Assembly: GCA_023251435.1 (NCBI GenBank)
Contig: JAHEYU010000003.1
Location: 132,665 to 196,664 of the forward strand
DNA from: Bacteroidota bacterium
GTDB lineage: Bacteria; Bacteroidota; Bacteroidia; Bacteroidales; Prolixibacteraceae
Direction: 5' to 3'
Length of the DNA stretch: 64,000 nt
Shown here: positions 44,362-55,325 of the stretch, in pieces
How positions within the stretch are numbered: position 1 is the first letter of the stretch
Layout of the letters: each line of letters starts with the position of its first letter
Program-made: the position numbers and the translations under genes
The notes under the pieces: generated by a model
Told to the model about the DNA's origin: nothing
The model's database searches: none
The model's input: the letters and a program-made list of their open reading frames with translations, nothing else

Positions 44362-46764
44362 ATGAAGAATCAATTTTTATTTCTGACTTTCATTCTGTTA
44401 TTACTTGGTTCCGGTTTTTGCCAGGCACAATCATCCAACACTTTGTGGTACAAGCAACCTGCCCAATATTTTGAAGAAACGCTGGTGTTAGGCAACGGAA
44501 AAATGGGAGCTTCGGTTTTTGGCGGAGTGCAGTCAGACCAGATTTTCCTGAACGACATTACGCTGTGGTCGGGCGAACCAGTGAATGCCAACATGAACCC
44601 CGAGGCTTACAAGCATATTCCGGCCATCCGCGAAGCGCTGAAGAACGAAGATTACAAGCTGGCCGATCAGCTTCAGCGAAAAGTGCAGGGAAGTTTTTCG
44701 CAGTCGTATGCACCGCTTGGAACGCTCTTCATGAATTTTAGGAACGAAGGTGAAGCAAAAAACTACCGCCGCGAACTCAATCTCTCGAATGCCGTTTCGA
44801 CAGTTACCTACGAAGTTGACAGAGTGAAATTTACCCGCGAATATTTTATTTCCTATCCCGATCAAATTATGACCATCCGGCTGACAAGCTCCAAACCCGG
44901 TTCTTTATCGTTTGGGGTGAACTTCGAAAGTCAGTTAAAAAATACGGTTTCAGTGGCCGGACAGGTACTTAAAGCCAAAGGTTATGCCCCTGTAAAAGCC
45001 GAACCAAGTTACCGCGGAAATATGCCCAATGCCATTGTGTTCGATGAGAACCGGGGAACTCGCTTTTCAACGCAAATCAGGATAAAAACCAAGGATGGAC
45101 AACTTACCACAACCGAAAATTCGATCGGAGTTTCAGGAGCAACCGAAGCAATCGTTTACATTGCCATTGCCACCAGTTTTAATGGCTTCGACAAAAATCC
45201 GGCAACCGAAGGCTTAAATGCTGAACTGTTGGCTGCTAATCAGTTAAAATCGGCTTCAGCAAAGTCGTTCGATAAACTTAAAAAGTCGCATTTGGCCGAT
45301 TATCAAACGTATTTCAATCGCGTCAGCCTGAATCTGGGTAAGTCTGATGCCCCCGATTTGCCTACCGACGAACGTTTGCGTCGATATGCCGAAGGAAAAG
45401 AGGACAAAAACCTCGAAATTTTGTATTTCCAGTTTGGCAGGTATTTGCTCATCAGCAGTTCGCGTACCATCGGCGTACCTGCTAATTTACAGGGATTGTG
45501 GAATCCGCATATCCGTCCGCCGTGGAGCAGCAATTATACCACCAACATCAATGCCGAAGAAAACTATTGGCTGGCCGAAAACACCAACCTTTCTGAAATG
45601 CATCGTCCACTGCTGACGTTCATTAAAAATCTGAAAAAAACTGGAACCATCACTGCCAAAACATTTTATGGTGTAAACGGCTGGACCGTATGCCACAATT
45701 CCGACATCTGGGCCATGACCAACCCTGTTGGTGACTTCGGACAAGGCGATCCGGGGTGGGCCAACTGGAACATGGGCGGGGCCTGGATGAGCACTCATTT
45801 ATGGGAACACTACATTTTCACCGGCGATAAAAAATTCCTTAGAGAAGAAGGCTATCCGTTGATGAAAGGCGCAGCCCAATTTTGTCTGGAATGGATGGTG
45901 GAAGACAAAAACGGCAAGCTGATCACCTCGCCTTCCACTTCGCCCGAAAATTTGTATAAAACTCCGGAAGGATTCGTTGGCGCAACTTTGTACGGGGCAA
46001 CTGCCGATCTGGCCATGATCCGCGAACTGTTTCAGCAAACCATCAAAGCTGCCAAAGTGCTGAATCAGGATGCCGAATTCAGGACTAAACTTGAAACAGC
46101 TTTGGCAAAAATGTACCCTTATCAAATCGGCAAAAAGGGGAACCTTCAGGAATGGTACCACGATTGGGAAGATCAGGATCCTAAACACCGCCATCAGTCT
46201 CATTTATTTGGGCTTCATCCGGGCACCCATATTACACCTGAATTGACGCCCGATTTGGCGAACGCCTGCCGCACAACCCTCGAAATAAAAGGCGACGAAA
46301 CAACAGGCTGGTCGAAAGGCTGGCGCATCAATCTTTGGGCAAGGTTGTGGGACGGAAACCGCGCTTACAAAATGTACCGCGAATTGTTGAAATATGTTGA
46401 GCCCGATGGCGTAAAAGTCGATTATGCGCGTGGCGGCGGAACCTATCCCAACTTGTTCGATGCCCATCCGCCGTTCCAGATCGACGGTAATTTTGGCGGC
46501 GCAGCGGCAGTGGCCGAAATGCTGGTTCAGTCAACCGAACATGAAATACGTTTGTTGCCGGCACTTCCCGACGCTTGGAGCGAAGGTTCTGTAAAAGGAA
46601 TCTGTGCCCGTGGCGGCTTCGAAATTGCAATGGATTGGAGCAATAAAACCGTGAAAAGGCTAAGCATTTACGCGAAGAATACAGGAAAAACTACCCTTTA
46701 TTACGGCAACGAGAAAAAAGAAATTTCACTCAAGAAAGGACAAACGATGGAGTTGAGCTGGTAG
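44362..46764 (+). CDS. GH95 family alpha-L-fucosidase/galactosidase
   Basis: 800 residues. Signal peptide 1-22 (GFCQAQ). GH95 features: WYKQPAQYFEETLVLGNGKMG at the start (N-terminal beta domain), LQGLWNPHIRPPWSSNYTTN and NINAEENYWLAENTNL in the (alpha/alpha)6 barrel with the catalytic Asn/Asp region, then HRHQSHLFGLHPG and PFQIDGNFGGAAAVAEML near the end. Members remove alpha-1,2-L-fucose or related L-galactose from plant and host glycans. It stands between the peptidase terminator and clpB and is probably monocistronic. The sugar preference cannot be told. Confidence 0.9.
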   Translation: MKNQFLFLTFILLLLGSGFCQAQSSNTLWYKQPAQYFEETLVLGNGKMGASVFGGVQSDQIFLNDITLWSGEPVNANMNPEAYKHIPAIREALKNEDYKLADQLQRKVQGSFSQSYAPLGTLFMNFRNEGEAKNYRRELNLSNAVSTVTYEVDRVKFTREYFISYPDQIMTIRLTSSKPGSLSFGVNFESQLKNTVSVAGQVLKAKGYAPVKAEPSYRGNMPNAIVFDENRGTRFSTQIRIKTKDGQLTTTENSIGVSGATEAIVYIAIATSFNGFDKNPATEGLNAELLAANQLKSASAKSFDKLKKSHLADYQTYFNRVSLNLGKSDAPDLPTDERLRRYAEGKEDKNLEILYFQFGRYLLISSSRTIGVPANLQGLWNPHIRPPWSSNYTTNINAEENYWLAENTNLSEMHRPLLTFIKNLKKTGTITAKTFYGVNGWTVCHNSDIWAMTNPVGDFGQGDPGWANWNMGGAWMSTHLWEHYIFTGDKKFLREEGYPLMKGAAQFCLEWMVEDKNGKLITSPSTSPENLYKTPEGFVGATLYGATADLAMIRELFQQTIKAAKVLNQDAEFRTKLETALAKMYPYQIGKKGNLQEWYHDWEDQDPKHRHQSHLFGLHPGTHITPELTPDLANACRTTLEIKGDETTGWSKGWRINLWARLWDGNRAYKMYRELLKYVEPDGVKVDYARGGGTYPNLFDAHPPFQIDGNFGGAAAVAEMLVQSTEHEIRLLPALPDAWSEGSVKGICARGGFEIAMDWSNKTVKRLSIYAKNTGKTTLYYGNEKKEISLKKGQTMELSW

Positions 46765-47226
46765 TTTCATAAATATTCTTTGCGAATTGAAACTGAAATG
46801 TTTCGTACCTACGGCACTCCTGACTTTGTGGCTAGTCATTGTTCAACAAATATTTCGTGTCTCTGGCACTTACTTGTTTTAATTGGATTAAACATCTAAT
46901 TGGTTCTTGCTCCATAGGATCAAAATATTTATAGAAAGGTGATATAAATGTAGACAGTCGTCCGCGAAATATCCTGGAACAAGGCTTTGCCTATTTTCGG
47001 ACGAAACAGCATTCGTCATCAAAAAAGTATTTCCATTTGTGAAATAGATTCGATGATCTTACGCCAAAAAGTCTTCTGATTTTGAGCTTTTTCTGAAATA
47101 AATTCCGTATAACAACCTGATTTCGGTCAATTTGTCTTTTGTTTGAATACCTTTACTCATCTGGCAAATCATTTGACCGATCTGGCTTGTAAATACATTC
47201 AGGAAACAATTAAATCAGAAAAAAGT
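46765..47226. other. Gene-free clpB leader with dispersed repeat words
   Basis: About 460 bp without a credible gene. The first 180 bp hold repeat-like words (TTTCGTACCTACGGCAC near 46801, ATTTCGTGTCTCTGGCAC near 46853, CTCCATAGGATC near 46910) and the 14-mer AATATTTATAGAAA at 46924-46937, which also occurs at 17430-17443. The rest is likely the clpB promoter region; I could not place a promoter with confidence. Confidence 0.5.
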
Positions 47227-49815
47227 ATGAACTTCAATAATTTCACTATTAAGTCGCAAGAGGCTATTCAACATGCTTTTGTGGTGGCACAAGGTAAGCA
47301 ACAACAGGCGATTGAAACCGGACACATTTTAAAAGGACTTTTCCATGAAGCCGAAAATGTAGTTGGCTTTTTGCTGAAAAAAGTGGGAGCCAATCCGGTA
47401 ATTATTCAGCAGACATTGGATCGCATAGTCGAATCGTACCCAAAAGTGACTGGCGGAGAACCCTATTTGTCGTCGGATGCCAATAAAGCCATGCAGAAGT
47501 CAATTGCAATTATGCAGGAAATGAACGATCAGTTTGTTTCGGTTGAGCATATTATGATGGGTTTGCTCGAAACCGGCGACCAGATCAGCCGTATGCTGAA
47601 AGACGCTGGCGTTTCCAGAAAAGACCTTGAAATTGCGGTGAAAGAATTGCGGAAAGGTGCGAAAGTTGACAGCCAGAGCGCCGAAGATAAATTCGATTCG
47701 CTCAACCGGTTTGCGGTAAATCTTAATCAGCGGGCCCGCGACGGAAAGCTCGATCCGGTGATTGGCCGCGATGACGAAATCCGTCGGATTCTTCAGATTT
47801 TATCGCGCCGTACAAAAAATAACCCGATTTTAATTGGCGAACCCGGAACCGGAAAAACCGCCATTGCCGAAGGTTTGGCGCAGCGCATTGTTCGGGGCGA
47901 TGTGCCCGAAAACCTGAAGTCGAAACAACTTTTCTCACTCGATATGGGGGCGCTGATTGCGGGCGCAAAATACAAAGGTGAATTCGAAGAACGACTGAAA
48001 GCGGTGGTAAACGAGGTAATTGCCGCCGATGGCGAGATCGTTCTTTTCATCGACGAAATTCATACTTTGGTTGGCGCCGGAAAAAGCGATGGCGCAATGG
48101 ATGCCGCCAACATCCTGAAACCAGCTCTGGCCCGCGGAGAACTTCGCGCGATTGGAGCTACAACACTAAACGAATACCAGAAATATTTTGAGAAAGACAA
48201 AGCGCTGGAACGTCGTTTCCAGATTGTGAATGTGGACGAACCCGATACACTGAGTGCCATTTCAATTCTCCGCGGATTGAAAGAACGGTACGAAAATCAT
48301 CACAAAGTTCGGATTAAAGATGAGGCGATTATTGCATCGGTGGAATTGTCGCAACGCTACATTACCGAACGCTTTTTGCCCGATAAGGCCATCGACCTGA
48401 TGGACGAAGCGGCTGCACGGTTGCGTTTGGAAATGGACTCAGTTCCGCAGGAACTGGATGAAATCGACCGCAAAATTATGCAGTTGGAAATCGAACGCGA
48501 AGCCATCAAGCGCGAGAAAGATGAAAGGAAACTTTCGGTGTTAAATGAAGATATTGCCAACCTGAAACAGGAACAGTCTAAATTCAGGGCGCAATGGCAA
48601 ATGGAAAAATCGCTGATCGATGGCATTCAGCAAAACAAGCAGAATATCGAATCGCTGAAACTGGAAGCCGAACAGGCTGAACGAGCCGGTGATTTTGGGC
48701 GCGTAGCCGAAATTCGCTACGGAAAAATTCAGGAAGCCGAAAAAGAGATACAACGGCTTAAAGATGAGTTGAACAGCCGTTCTGCCGAACATCTGATCAA
48801 GGAAGAAGTGGATGCCGAAGATATTTCGCAAATCGTCTCGCGGTGGACGGGCATTCCGGTTTCGAGGATGTTGCAGAGTGAGCGTGAAAAATTACTGCAC
48901 CTCGAAGACGAATTGCACAACAGGGTCGTTGGCCAGTATGAAGCGATTCATGCAGTTGCCGATGCAGTGCGACGCAGCAGGGCAGGGCTTCAGGATGAAA
49001 AACGACCGATAGGTTCATTCATTTTTTTAGGATCGACCGGTGTTGGAAAAACCGAGTTGGCAAAGGCCTTGGCCGAATTTCTTTTCGACGACGAAAACAT
49101 GTTGACCCGCATCGACATGTCTGAATATCAGGAGAAATTTTCGGTGACGCGATTGATCGGCTCGCCTCCGGGATACGTTGGCTACGACGAAGGTGGCCAG
49201 TTAACCGAAGCTGTTCGCCGGAAACCTTATTCGGTGGTTTTGTTTGACGAAATTGAAAAGGCGCATCCAGATGTTTTCAACGTTCTGCTGCAAGTACTTG
49301 ACGACGGTCGTTTGACCGATAACAAAGGCCGTGTAGCCAATTTCAAGAATACAATCATCATCATGACATCGAATATCGGTTCTTATTTGATTCAGGATAG
49401 GTTTGAAGAAATGAACGAGCGAAATCATGCGCAAATTGAAGAGCAAACCCGTACTGATTTGTTCGATCTGCTTCGGAAAACCATTTCTCCTGAATTTCTG
49501 AACCGCATCGACGAAGTGATCATGTTTACGCCACTGACACGAAAAGATGTGCGTGAAATTGTGAAATTACAGTTTAACCTGATTCTGAAACGGATTCCGG
49601 AAGCGAGATTCACCATCAATATTTCTGAAGAAGCCATCGACTGGCTGGCAGCCATTGGTTACGACCCGGCACACGGTGCCCGACCAGTGAAACGAATGCT
49701 TCAGAAATATGTATTGAATGAACTTTCGCGCGAAATATTGGCTGGAAAAATGGAAAACAGAAATAAGGTTCTAATTGAAGTGGAGAACGATGAAATTGTA
49801 TTTAAATACGAGTAA
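47227..49815 (+). CDS. clpB: ATP-dependent disaggregase ClpB
   Basis: 862 residues from the ATG at 47227 ([17 protein letters not shown]); the open frame runs 84 bp further upstream from a TTG without family similarity. Order: Clp_N repeats 1-145; AAA1 about 160-340 with GEPGTGKTA and [10 protein letters not shown]; coiled-coil M-domain about 405-525; AAA2 with GSTGVGKTE and [10 protein letters not shown]; small C-terminal domain with [13 protein letters not shown]. Cytoplasmic hexamer that, with DnaK, recovers aggregated proteins. Length and motifs are normal. Ends at a strong bidirectional terminator. Confidence 0.97.
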   Translation: MNFNNFTIKSQEAIQHAFVVAQGKQQQAIETGHILKGLFHEAENVVGFLLKKVGANPVIIQQTLDRIVESYPKVTGGEPYLSSDANKAMQKSIAIMQEMNDQFVSVEHIMMGLLETGDQISRMLKDAGVSRKDLEIAVKELRKGAKVDSQSAEDKFDSLNRFAVNLNQRARDGKLDPVIGRDDEIRRILQILSRRTKNNPILIGEPGTGKTAIAEGLAQRIVRGDVPENLKSKQLFSLDMGALIAGAKYKGEFEERLKAVVNEVIAADGEIVLFIDEIHTLVGAGKSDGAMDAANILKPALARGELRAIGATTLNEYQKYFEKDKALERRFQIVNVDEPDTLSAISILRGLKERYENHHKVRIKDEAIIASVELSQRYITERFLPDKAIDLMDEAAARLRLEMDSVPQELDEIDRKIMQLEIEREAIKREKDERKLSVLNEDIANLKQEQSKFRAQWQMEKSLIDGIQQNKQNIESLKLEAEQAERAGDFGRVAEIRYGKIQEAEKEIQRLKDELNSRSAEHLIKEEVDAEDISQIVSRWTGIPVSRMLQSEREKLLHLEDELHNRVVGQYEAIHAVADAVRRSRAGLQDEKRPIGSFIFLGSTGVGKTELAKALAEFLFDDENMLTRIDMSEYQEKFSVTRLIGSPPGYVGYDEGGQLTEAVRRKPYSVVLFDEIEKAHPDVFNVLLQVLDDGRLTDNKGRVANFKNTIIIMTSNIGSYLIQDRFEEMNERNHAQIEEQTRTDLFDLLRKTISPEFLNRIDEVIMFTPLTRKDVREIVKLQFNLILKRIPEARFTINISEEAIDWLAAIGYDPAHGARPVKRMLQKYVLNELSREILAGKMENRNKVLIEVENDEIVFKYE

Positions 49816-49857
49816 TTTCAGATTCAGTTATTGATGAATTTTTCAACTAAAATATGA

Positions 49858-49902
49858 TTCATTGTTTACTAATAACTTGTATAGTTATTAGTAAACAATG
49901 AA
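49858..49902. terminator. Strong bidirectional terminator between clpB and the CIA30 gene
   Basis: 19-bp perfect arms 49858-49876 and 49884-49902 around a 7-nt loop. The arms are AT-rich (CATTGTTTACTAATAAC core). The right end touches the stop codon side of the convergent gene at 49904, so it can end both transcripts. Confidence 0.8.
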
Positions 49903-49903
49903 A

Positions 49904-50479
49904 TCAGTAAACAGCTTTTATCCAGTCAATTATTAGGCTAAAACTTCCGGCTTGTTTCTCTGAAATCAAAAATCCAATCTGCCTGATTTGGGTTTCATTC
50001 AAGGGAGTAGTATTCTGCAAAATACTTCCTCTGAATGTTGGAGTAAAATCTGTGGGTGAGAATTCATGTTCAGTCCATTCGTCTCTTTTTGTGGTGAAGT
50101 TGCAAGCATAAGCAACGCCGTCAAAGTTGGCATCTGTTCGTATTCTGAAACTATACGTTTTACCATCGCCTTTAACGCGAAGTACAATTTTTCCGAAGTT
50201 TCCTGAAGCCGGTTCATTGAGCAATGCTCTCACAGAAGCAAAACCACCATTGTTTTCGAGCGAAACATTGCCCCAAAAGTCAGCAGTTTGATCGGGATTG
50301 ATTTTGAACCGGCCTTCCGACAATCCGCCCATGACGCCATCGTTGATAATTTGCCATTCCAGCTTTTTATCAGAACTGAAATCTTCTAATACGAATTCCT
50401 TAGTTATCAACATATTCGTCTGTTTGTTTTGTGCAGTAATGCTCAAAATTACAACTGTAAAAAGTAAGATTTGTTTCAC
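49904..50479 (-). CDS. Exported CIA30-domain (NDUFAF1-like) carbohydrate-binding-fold protein
   Basis: 191 residues from a GTG start at 50479 that gives a signal-like N-terminus (KQILLFTVVILSITAQ); an ATG 22 codons later would give a cytoplasmic form. The CIA30 jelly-roll is clear: WQIINDGVMGGLSEGRF, VSLENNGGFASVRAL, FRIRTDANFDGVAYACNF and the C-terminal IGFLISEKQAGSFSLIIDWIKA. The mitochondrial homologue helps assemble complex I; bacterial members have no settled role. It is alone and convergent with clpB. Confidence 0.85.
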   Translation of the reverse strand: MKQILLFTVVILSITAQNKQTNMLITKEFVLEDFSSDKKLEWQIINDGVMGGLSEGRFKINPDQTADFWGNVSLENNGGFASVRALLNEPASGNFGKIVLRVKGDGKTYSFRIRTDANFDGVAYACNFTTKRDEWTEHEFSPTDFTPTFRGSILQNTTPLNETQIRQIGFLISEKQAGSFSLIIDWIKAVY

Positions 50480-50760
50480 CCTTAGATTCTAATTATTCTT
50501 TAATGGATAACCAGCAGCCAGATGAATAGTTCACTTGTCACAAAGTTAAGTCTTGGAATATGGCTTTGAGTTGATGAAACCACTTTTAGCTTTCTCTTGA
50601 AGTCGAATAATTTTTACCTTTGAAAAGAACTTAAACTCAGACCAAACAAAACAATGCTTCGAAAAGCTAATTTTCTGATTATTACAATTTGTCATTCTCT
50701 CTCTCTTGATAAAGACGATGTTTGTGAATTTTGTGACTTTGCGTTAATTCCAGACTTACC

Positions 50761-52506
50761 ATGAAGAATTTGCTTTTAACAACAGCCTGCCTGACCACAT
50801 TGGGTTCATTTGCTCAATCTCAAAAACAGCCTGCTGCAGCAAAAACCAACATCGTCCTCCTCCTGGCCGATGATATGGGTTGGGGCGACATCAATGCCAA
50901 CGGTAATCCGTTGATTGAGACGCCGATTCTGAACCATTTGGCCACACAAAGCATGAGCTTTAACCGGTTTTATGCCTGTCCGCTTTGTGCGCCAACCCGC
51001 TCCGAAATTCTGACAGGCCGTTATTTTTTGCGTACCGGGGTTTCTTCAGTTTCACAGGGCTATGAAAACATGCGGCCAAATGAAACCACCATTGCCGAAA
51101 TTCTGAAAGCAAACGGCTATTCAACCGGATGTTTTGGCAAATGGCACAACGGAGCTTATTTTCAGCAGCACCCCAACCAGAAGGGATTCGACGAATTTAC
51201 AGGCTTTTTAATGGGGCACCTCGGCTACTATTACGATGCCATTTATCAGCACAATGATCAGGATGTAAAGTCGAAAGGCTATGCAACCGATTATTTTACC
51301 GATCAGGCACTTGGGTTTATCCAGCAAAATAAAGACAAGCCTTTCTTCTGTTATGTCCCCTATAATGTGCCACATTCGCCGTTTCAGGTTCCTGAGAAAT
51401 ACTTCAGGAAATACAAAGCGAAAGGGCTCGACAACGAATTGGCCTGTATTTACGGAATGGTCGAAAACATGGATGAAAACATCGGACGAATTTTAACCCG
51501 TTTGGAAGAATTGAAATTGGAAGAGAATACCATTGTGATCTTTTTGTCTGATAATGGCCCGAACACCTTTCGTTACAACGGTGAGATGAAAGGGAAAAAA
51601 GGCTCGGTGGATGAAGGTGGCGTGCGGGTGCCTTTCTATATTTCGTGGCCGGGCAAAATCAAGCCTGGGGAGACCGAACAACTGGCACAGAATATTGATC
51701 TGCTGCCAACACTGCTTGGCCTGTGTAAAATTAATTTCAAGCCTGAACTCCCGGTTGACGGGAAAAATCTTTCGTCTGTCATCCTGAAAAATATAAAGCC
51801 CTTTGACCGTTTAATATTTTCTAGACAAGGTTTTTATCCGTTAAACCGGAGTGCCGGTTCGGTCAGGAACAACCGATTCCGAATGGTTGCATCCGCAAAA
51901 GATACCTTGTTGTTCGATCTTCAGAAAGATCCGTCTCAAAAGGTGGATGTGGCCAAAACCCAATCCAATATCAGGAAAGAGCTGGTTGCTGCGTACTTAA
52001 AGTGGGAGCGCGAACTGGTTGCCAACTATCAGCCGGAAACAACCATCGAAGCAGGATTTGCCGACGAAAAGAGCATAACCCTGCCGGTTCAGGATGCCAT
52101 TTTATCCGGAAAAGTGAAGTATTCGAGCATTCATCCCAACCAATCGCACACCGAAAACTGGGTGCAGAACGGCGATTCGATTTACTGGAAACTGAACATG
52201 AAAAATGCAGGAAATTATCGGATAGAAATTCAATATGGCTGTCCGGTTTCAGAAATCGGCAGCGAGTTTCAGGTTCGGATGAATTCCATTACCTTGCCAT
52301 TTACAATGAGTAAACCATTCGACTCCGAAATTTTACCCGACCGCGACTATGTCCTCCGTGCCGAATCGGTCGAGCGCACCTGGTCGTGGATGAACGTTGC
52401 AACAGGGCGGGTTGATTCGGGTGAGTTAATGCTGGGTATAAAACTTCTTGAAAAGCAAAATCAAAACGCCGGAATGATAAAGGCTATTCGGTTGATAAAA
52501 CTCTAA
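50761..52506 (+). CDS. Secreted family S1 sulfatase
   Basis: 581 residues. Signal peptide 1-19 (GSFAQS). Metal-binding Asp pair ADDMGWGD (36-43), formylglycine motif CAPTR (76-80) in PLCAPTRSEILTGRY, GKWH in CFGKWHNG, and SDNGPNT with GSVDEGGVRVP. It needs a maturase (anaerobic SME or FGE), not present here. An about 130-residue C-terminal beta domain after residue 440 resembles a carbohydrate-binding module. The GH78 gene starts 22 bp later, so the pair probably acts on a sulfated rhamnose-containing glycan, such as an algal polysaccharide. Confidence 0.93.
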   Translation: MKNLLLTTACLTTLGSFAQSQKQPAAAKTNIVLLLADDMGWGDINANGNPLIETPILNHLATQSMSFNRFYACPLCAPTRSEILTGRYFLRTGVSSVSQGYENMRPNETTIAEILKANGYSTGCFGKWHNGAYFQQHPNQKGFDEFTGFLMGHLGYYYDAIYQHNDQDVKSKGYATDYFTDQALGFIQQNKDKPFFCYVPYNVPHSPFQVPEKYFRKYKAKGLDNELACIYGMVENMDENIGRILTRLEELKLEENTIVIFLSDNGPNTFRYNGEMKGKKGSVDEGGVRVPFYISWPGKIKPGETEQLAQNIDLLPTLLGLCKINFKPELPVDGKNLSSVILKNIKPFDRLIFSRQGFYPLNRSAGSVRNNRFRMVASAKDTLLFDLQKDPSQKVDVAKTQSNIRKELVAAYLKWERELVANYQPETTIEAGFADEKSITLPVQDAILSGKVKYSSIHPNQSHTENWVQNGDSIYWKLNMKNAGNYRIEIQYGCPVSEIGSEFQVRMNSITLPFTMSKPFDSEILPDRDYVLRAESVERTWSWMNVATGRVDSGELMLGIKLLEKQNQNAGMIKAIRLIKL

Positions 52507-52528
52507 ACCCAATTAAATAAACAACCTA

Positions 52529-55273
52529 ATGACTACCAAACAAATAATTCTATTGGTTTATCTGGGGTTCTTTGCCTTTAATACTGCCCTGGCGAAAATA
52601 TCTCCGGAAAAATTGACCTGCGAATACCTGCAAAATCCTTCGGTGGTCGATGTCACTCAACCTCGTTTGGCATGGATTAATATTGCCGAAAAAGGTGAAC
52701 GTGGACAAATGCAAACGGCCTGGCAAATCAGGGTGGCCACTTCCGAGAAGAAGCTGAAAGAAGCTGATTTGTGGGATAGCCAAAAACAATCAGGCGCGGA
52801 AAATAATCGGGTGACTTACGCTGGAAAATCGTTGAAATCGCGCACCGAATGCTGGTGGCAGGTGCGTGTTTGGGACAAAAACGGAAATGTTTCCGACTGG
52901 AGCGAACCAGCCTTTTGGCGTATGGGAATCCTTTCTGCTTCGGAATGGAAAGCCAAATGGATCGGCGCACCCTGGGAAGGCGAAGAGCATTTTCAGAGCC
53001 CCAATTTCCCTGGTCAGAAATTCGACGATTTTGGCCCTGCCGCGCCCATGCTCCGGAAGTCGTTCAGGATTGAAAAACAGGTTAAAAGTGCTGTGGCTTT
53101 TGTAACCGGCCTGGGGTATTTCGAATTTTACGTGAATGGGAAAAAAGCTGGCGACGATGTGTTGGTGCCCAATATTACCAATTACGACAAACGTCCTCTA
53201 CTGGGGAAAATGTCTATTAATGTGGAAGATAATTTCAAAGAATATAAAGTAATGTACCTGGCTTACGATATAACTTCGCTGCTTTCGAAAGGCGAAAATG
53301 CAATCGGCGCCATTCTGGGAAACGGGTTTTACAATCCACGCATGTATTGGTGCGAAGGTTACGGAACGCCCCGCTTTATTGGTCAGCTGCACATTACTTA
53401 CACCGATGGTTCGGAAGACGTGGTTGCCAGCGACGAAAATTGGAAAGTGGCTAAAAGTCCGATCCTGAAAAACATGGTTTATTATGGCGAAACCTACGAT
53501 GCCCGATTGGAACAGCCCGATTGGTGCAATCCAATTTTCAATTCCGAAGCCTGGGAAAATGCAGCGGTTAAAAAAGCGCCTTTTGGCAAGCTGGTGGCAC
53601 AAACTTCTCCTTCCGACAAAGTGATGGAGCAACTTCAGCCTGTAAAAATTGAAAAACTGGCCAACGGCAATTACAAAGTCGATTTTGGCAAGGAAATTTC
53701 GGGCTGGGTGCGATTAAAAAATGTTACTGCACCGGCAGGACATCGTATTGATATTGCATTTAACAGCAACCTGTACTCGGGCGACAATACCTACATTTTT
53801 AGTGGCAACGGGCTCGAAAATTATGCGCCCCGTTTCAATTGGTTTGTTTTTAGCGGAGTAGAAATCAAAAATTGGTATGGCGAACTAAAACCTGAAAATA
53901 TTGTGGCCGAGTCGGTTTATACTGAAGTTCCTATCTCCTCTGTTTTCGAAACCTCAAACCCGCTATTCAACCGAATCAACGAAATATGGCGTACCAGTCA
54001 GCAGGACAATATGCACGGCGCTTTGGCCAGCGACTGTCCGCACCGCGAGCGCAACGGCTATACCGGCGACGGACAGGTAGCTTGTGTTACTGTGATGCAT
54101 AATTTCGATGCAAAAGCCTTTTATCAGAAATGGATTGCTGATATGCTGGGAGCGCAGGATAAAACAACTGGTTATGTGCCCAACGGCGCTCCCTGGCAAC
54201 CCGGATGTGGTGGTGGCGTGGCATGGGGATCGGCCATTTGTATTATGCCGTGGGAGTTTTACCTGCACACTGGTTCGTTCGACATGTTGACAGACAACTA
54301 CGCAGGGATGAAAGAATACATCCGCTATATGCAAACCTGGGTTGATCGGGATGGAATCATGTTTTCGAAACGTACCGGGAACGATGGCAAAATCCTGAAA
54401 TGGTACAACCTGGGCGAATGGGTTACTCCGGGCGATTTACCAGCCGACGAAATGGTGCACACTTTCTACTTCTGGCGCTGTGCCAACCTTACAGCTCAAA
54501 CTGCTAAAATTTTGGGTAAGACTGATGAAGCAAAAAAATATACCAACCTGGCAGAACAAACACGGAAAGCGTTCTGGAAAAGATTTTACGACGATAAAAA
54601 TGGCACCTACGGAAAATCTGGTGGAAATATTTTTGCCCTGAAAATGGGCGTACCAACCGACCAGTACAACAGGGTTGTAAGTGCACTGAAAGCCGACATT
54701 AAAGCCAATAAAGGACATTTGGATACAGGAATTTTCGGAACACAGTTCTTTTTTGAAGTGCTTTCGGAGAACGGTATGCACGATTTGGCTTACGAAGCCA
54801 TGAATAAAAAAGATGAGCCGGGATATGGCCGTTGGCTCGATTTGGGTTCAACTACTTCGCGTGAACAATGGAGTGAAGAAGGTTCGCACAATCACCCCAT
54901 GTTTGGCGGCGGACTGGTTTGGTATTACCGCAAACTGGCCGGAATGAATGCCGATCCGGATCAAGCCGGCTACAAGCACATTATTTTCCGTCCGCAACCA
55001 GTTGATGACCTATCGTTTGTGAAGTATTACAATCAAACGGTTTATGGCGAGGCCGGAATTTATTGGAAAAATGAAAATCAGCAATTTTCCATGCAGGTAA
55101 CGGTTCCGGTTGGAAGCGAGGCAACAGTTTATGCACCCATCATGAAAGGGAAATATATAACCGAAAGCGGTCGCTCAATTTCTGATTCAAAAGATGTAAA
55201 ATTTCAGAAGGAAGAAGACGGTTATCAGGTATTTGCAGTGAAAAGCGGAAAGTATGAATTTGTGTCAAAATAG
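52529..55273 (+). CDS. GH78 alpha-L-rhamnosidase
   Basis: 914 residues. Signal peptide 1-22 (NTALA). Domain order of the family: N-terminal fibronectin-like domain (LTCEYLQNPSVVDVTQPRLAW), beta-sandwich with YFEFYVNGKKAGDDVLVP, (alpha/alpha)6 barrel with the acidic motif SDCPHRERNGYTGDGQ (near 500) and the general base Glu region TTSREQWSEEGSHNHPMFGG near 785, then a C-terminal beta domain. It removes alpha-L-rhamnose. Cotranscribed with the upstream sulfatase (22-bp gap). Confidence 0.93.
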   Translation: MTTKQIILLVYLGFFAFNTALAKISPEKLTCEYLQNPSVVDVTQPRLAWINIAEKGERGQMQTAWQIRVATSEKKLKEADLWDSQKQSGAENNRVTYAGKSLKSRTECWWQVRVWDKNGNVSDWSEPAFWRMGILSASEWKAKWIGAPWEGEEHFQSPNFPGQKFDDFGPAAPMLRKSFRIEKQVKSAVAFVTGLGYFEFYVNGKKAGDDVLVPNITNYDKRPLLGKMSINVEDNFKEYKVMYLAYDITSLLSKGENAIGAILGNGFYNPRMYWCEGYGTPRFIGQLHITYTDGSEDVVASDENWKVAKSPILKNMVYYGETYDARLEQPDWCNPIFNSEAWENAAVKKAPFGKLVAQTSPSDKVMEQLQPVKIEKLANGNYKVDFGKEISGWVRLKNVTAPAGHRIDIAFNSNLYSGDNTYIFSGNGLENYAPRFNWFVFSGVEIKNWYGELKPENIVAESVYTEVPISSVFETSNPLFNRINEIWRTSQQDNMHGALASDCPHRERNGYTGDGQVACVTVMHNFDAKAFYQKWIADMLGAQDKTTGYVPNGAPWQPGCGGGVAWGSAICIMPWEFYLHTGSFDMLTDNYAGMKEYIRYMQTWVDRDGIMFSKRTGNDGKILKWYNLGEWVTPGDLPADEMVHTFYFWRCANLTAQTAKILGKTDEAKKYTNLAEQTRKAFWKRFYDDKNGTYGKSGGNIFALKMGVPTDQYNRVVSALKADIKANKGHLDTGIFGTQFFFEVLSENGMHDLAYEAMNKKDEPGYGRWLDLGSTTSREQWSEEGSHNHPMFGGGLVWYYRKLAGMNADPDQAGYKHIIFRPQPVDDLSFVKYYNQTVYGEAGIYWKNENQQFSMQVTVPVGSEATVYAPIMKGKYITESGRSISDSKDVKFQKEEDGYQVFAVKSGKYEFVSK

Positions 55274-55325
55274 TGAAAATTGAAATGGATATCCGTAAAT
55301 TTATCTCTATTTAAATTAGCTGACT

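Noticed and set aside
47143..47226. N-terminal extension of ClpB from an upstream TTG
   Set aside because: The extension has no similarity to ClpB; the ATG at 47227 gives the usual N-terminus and length.
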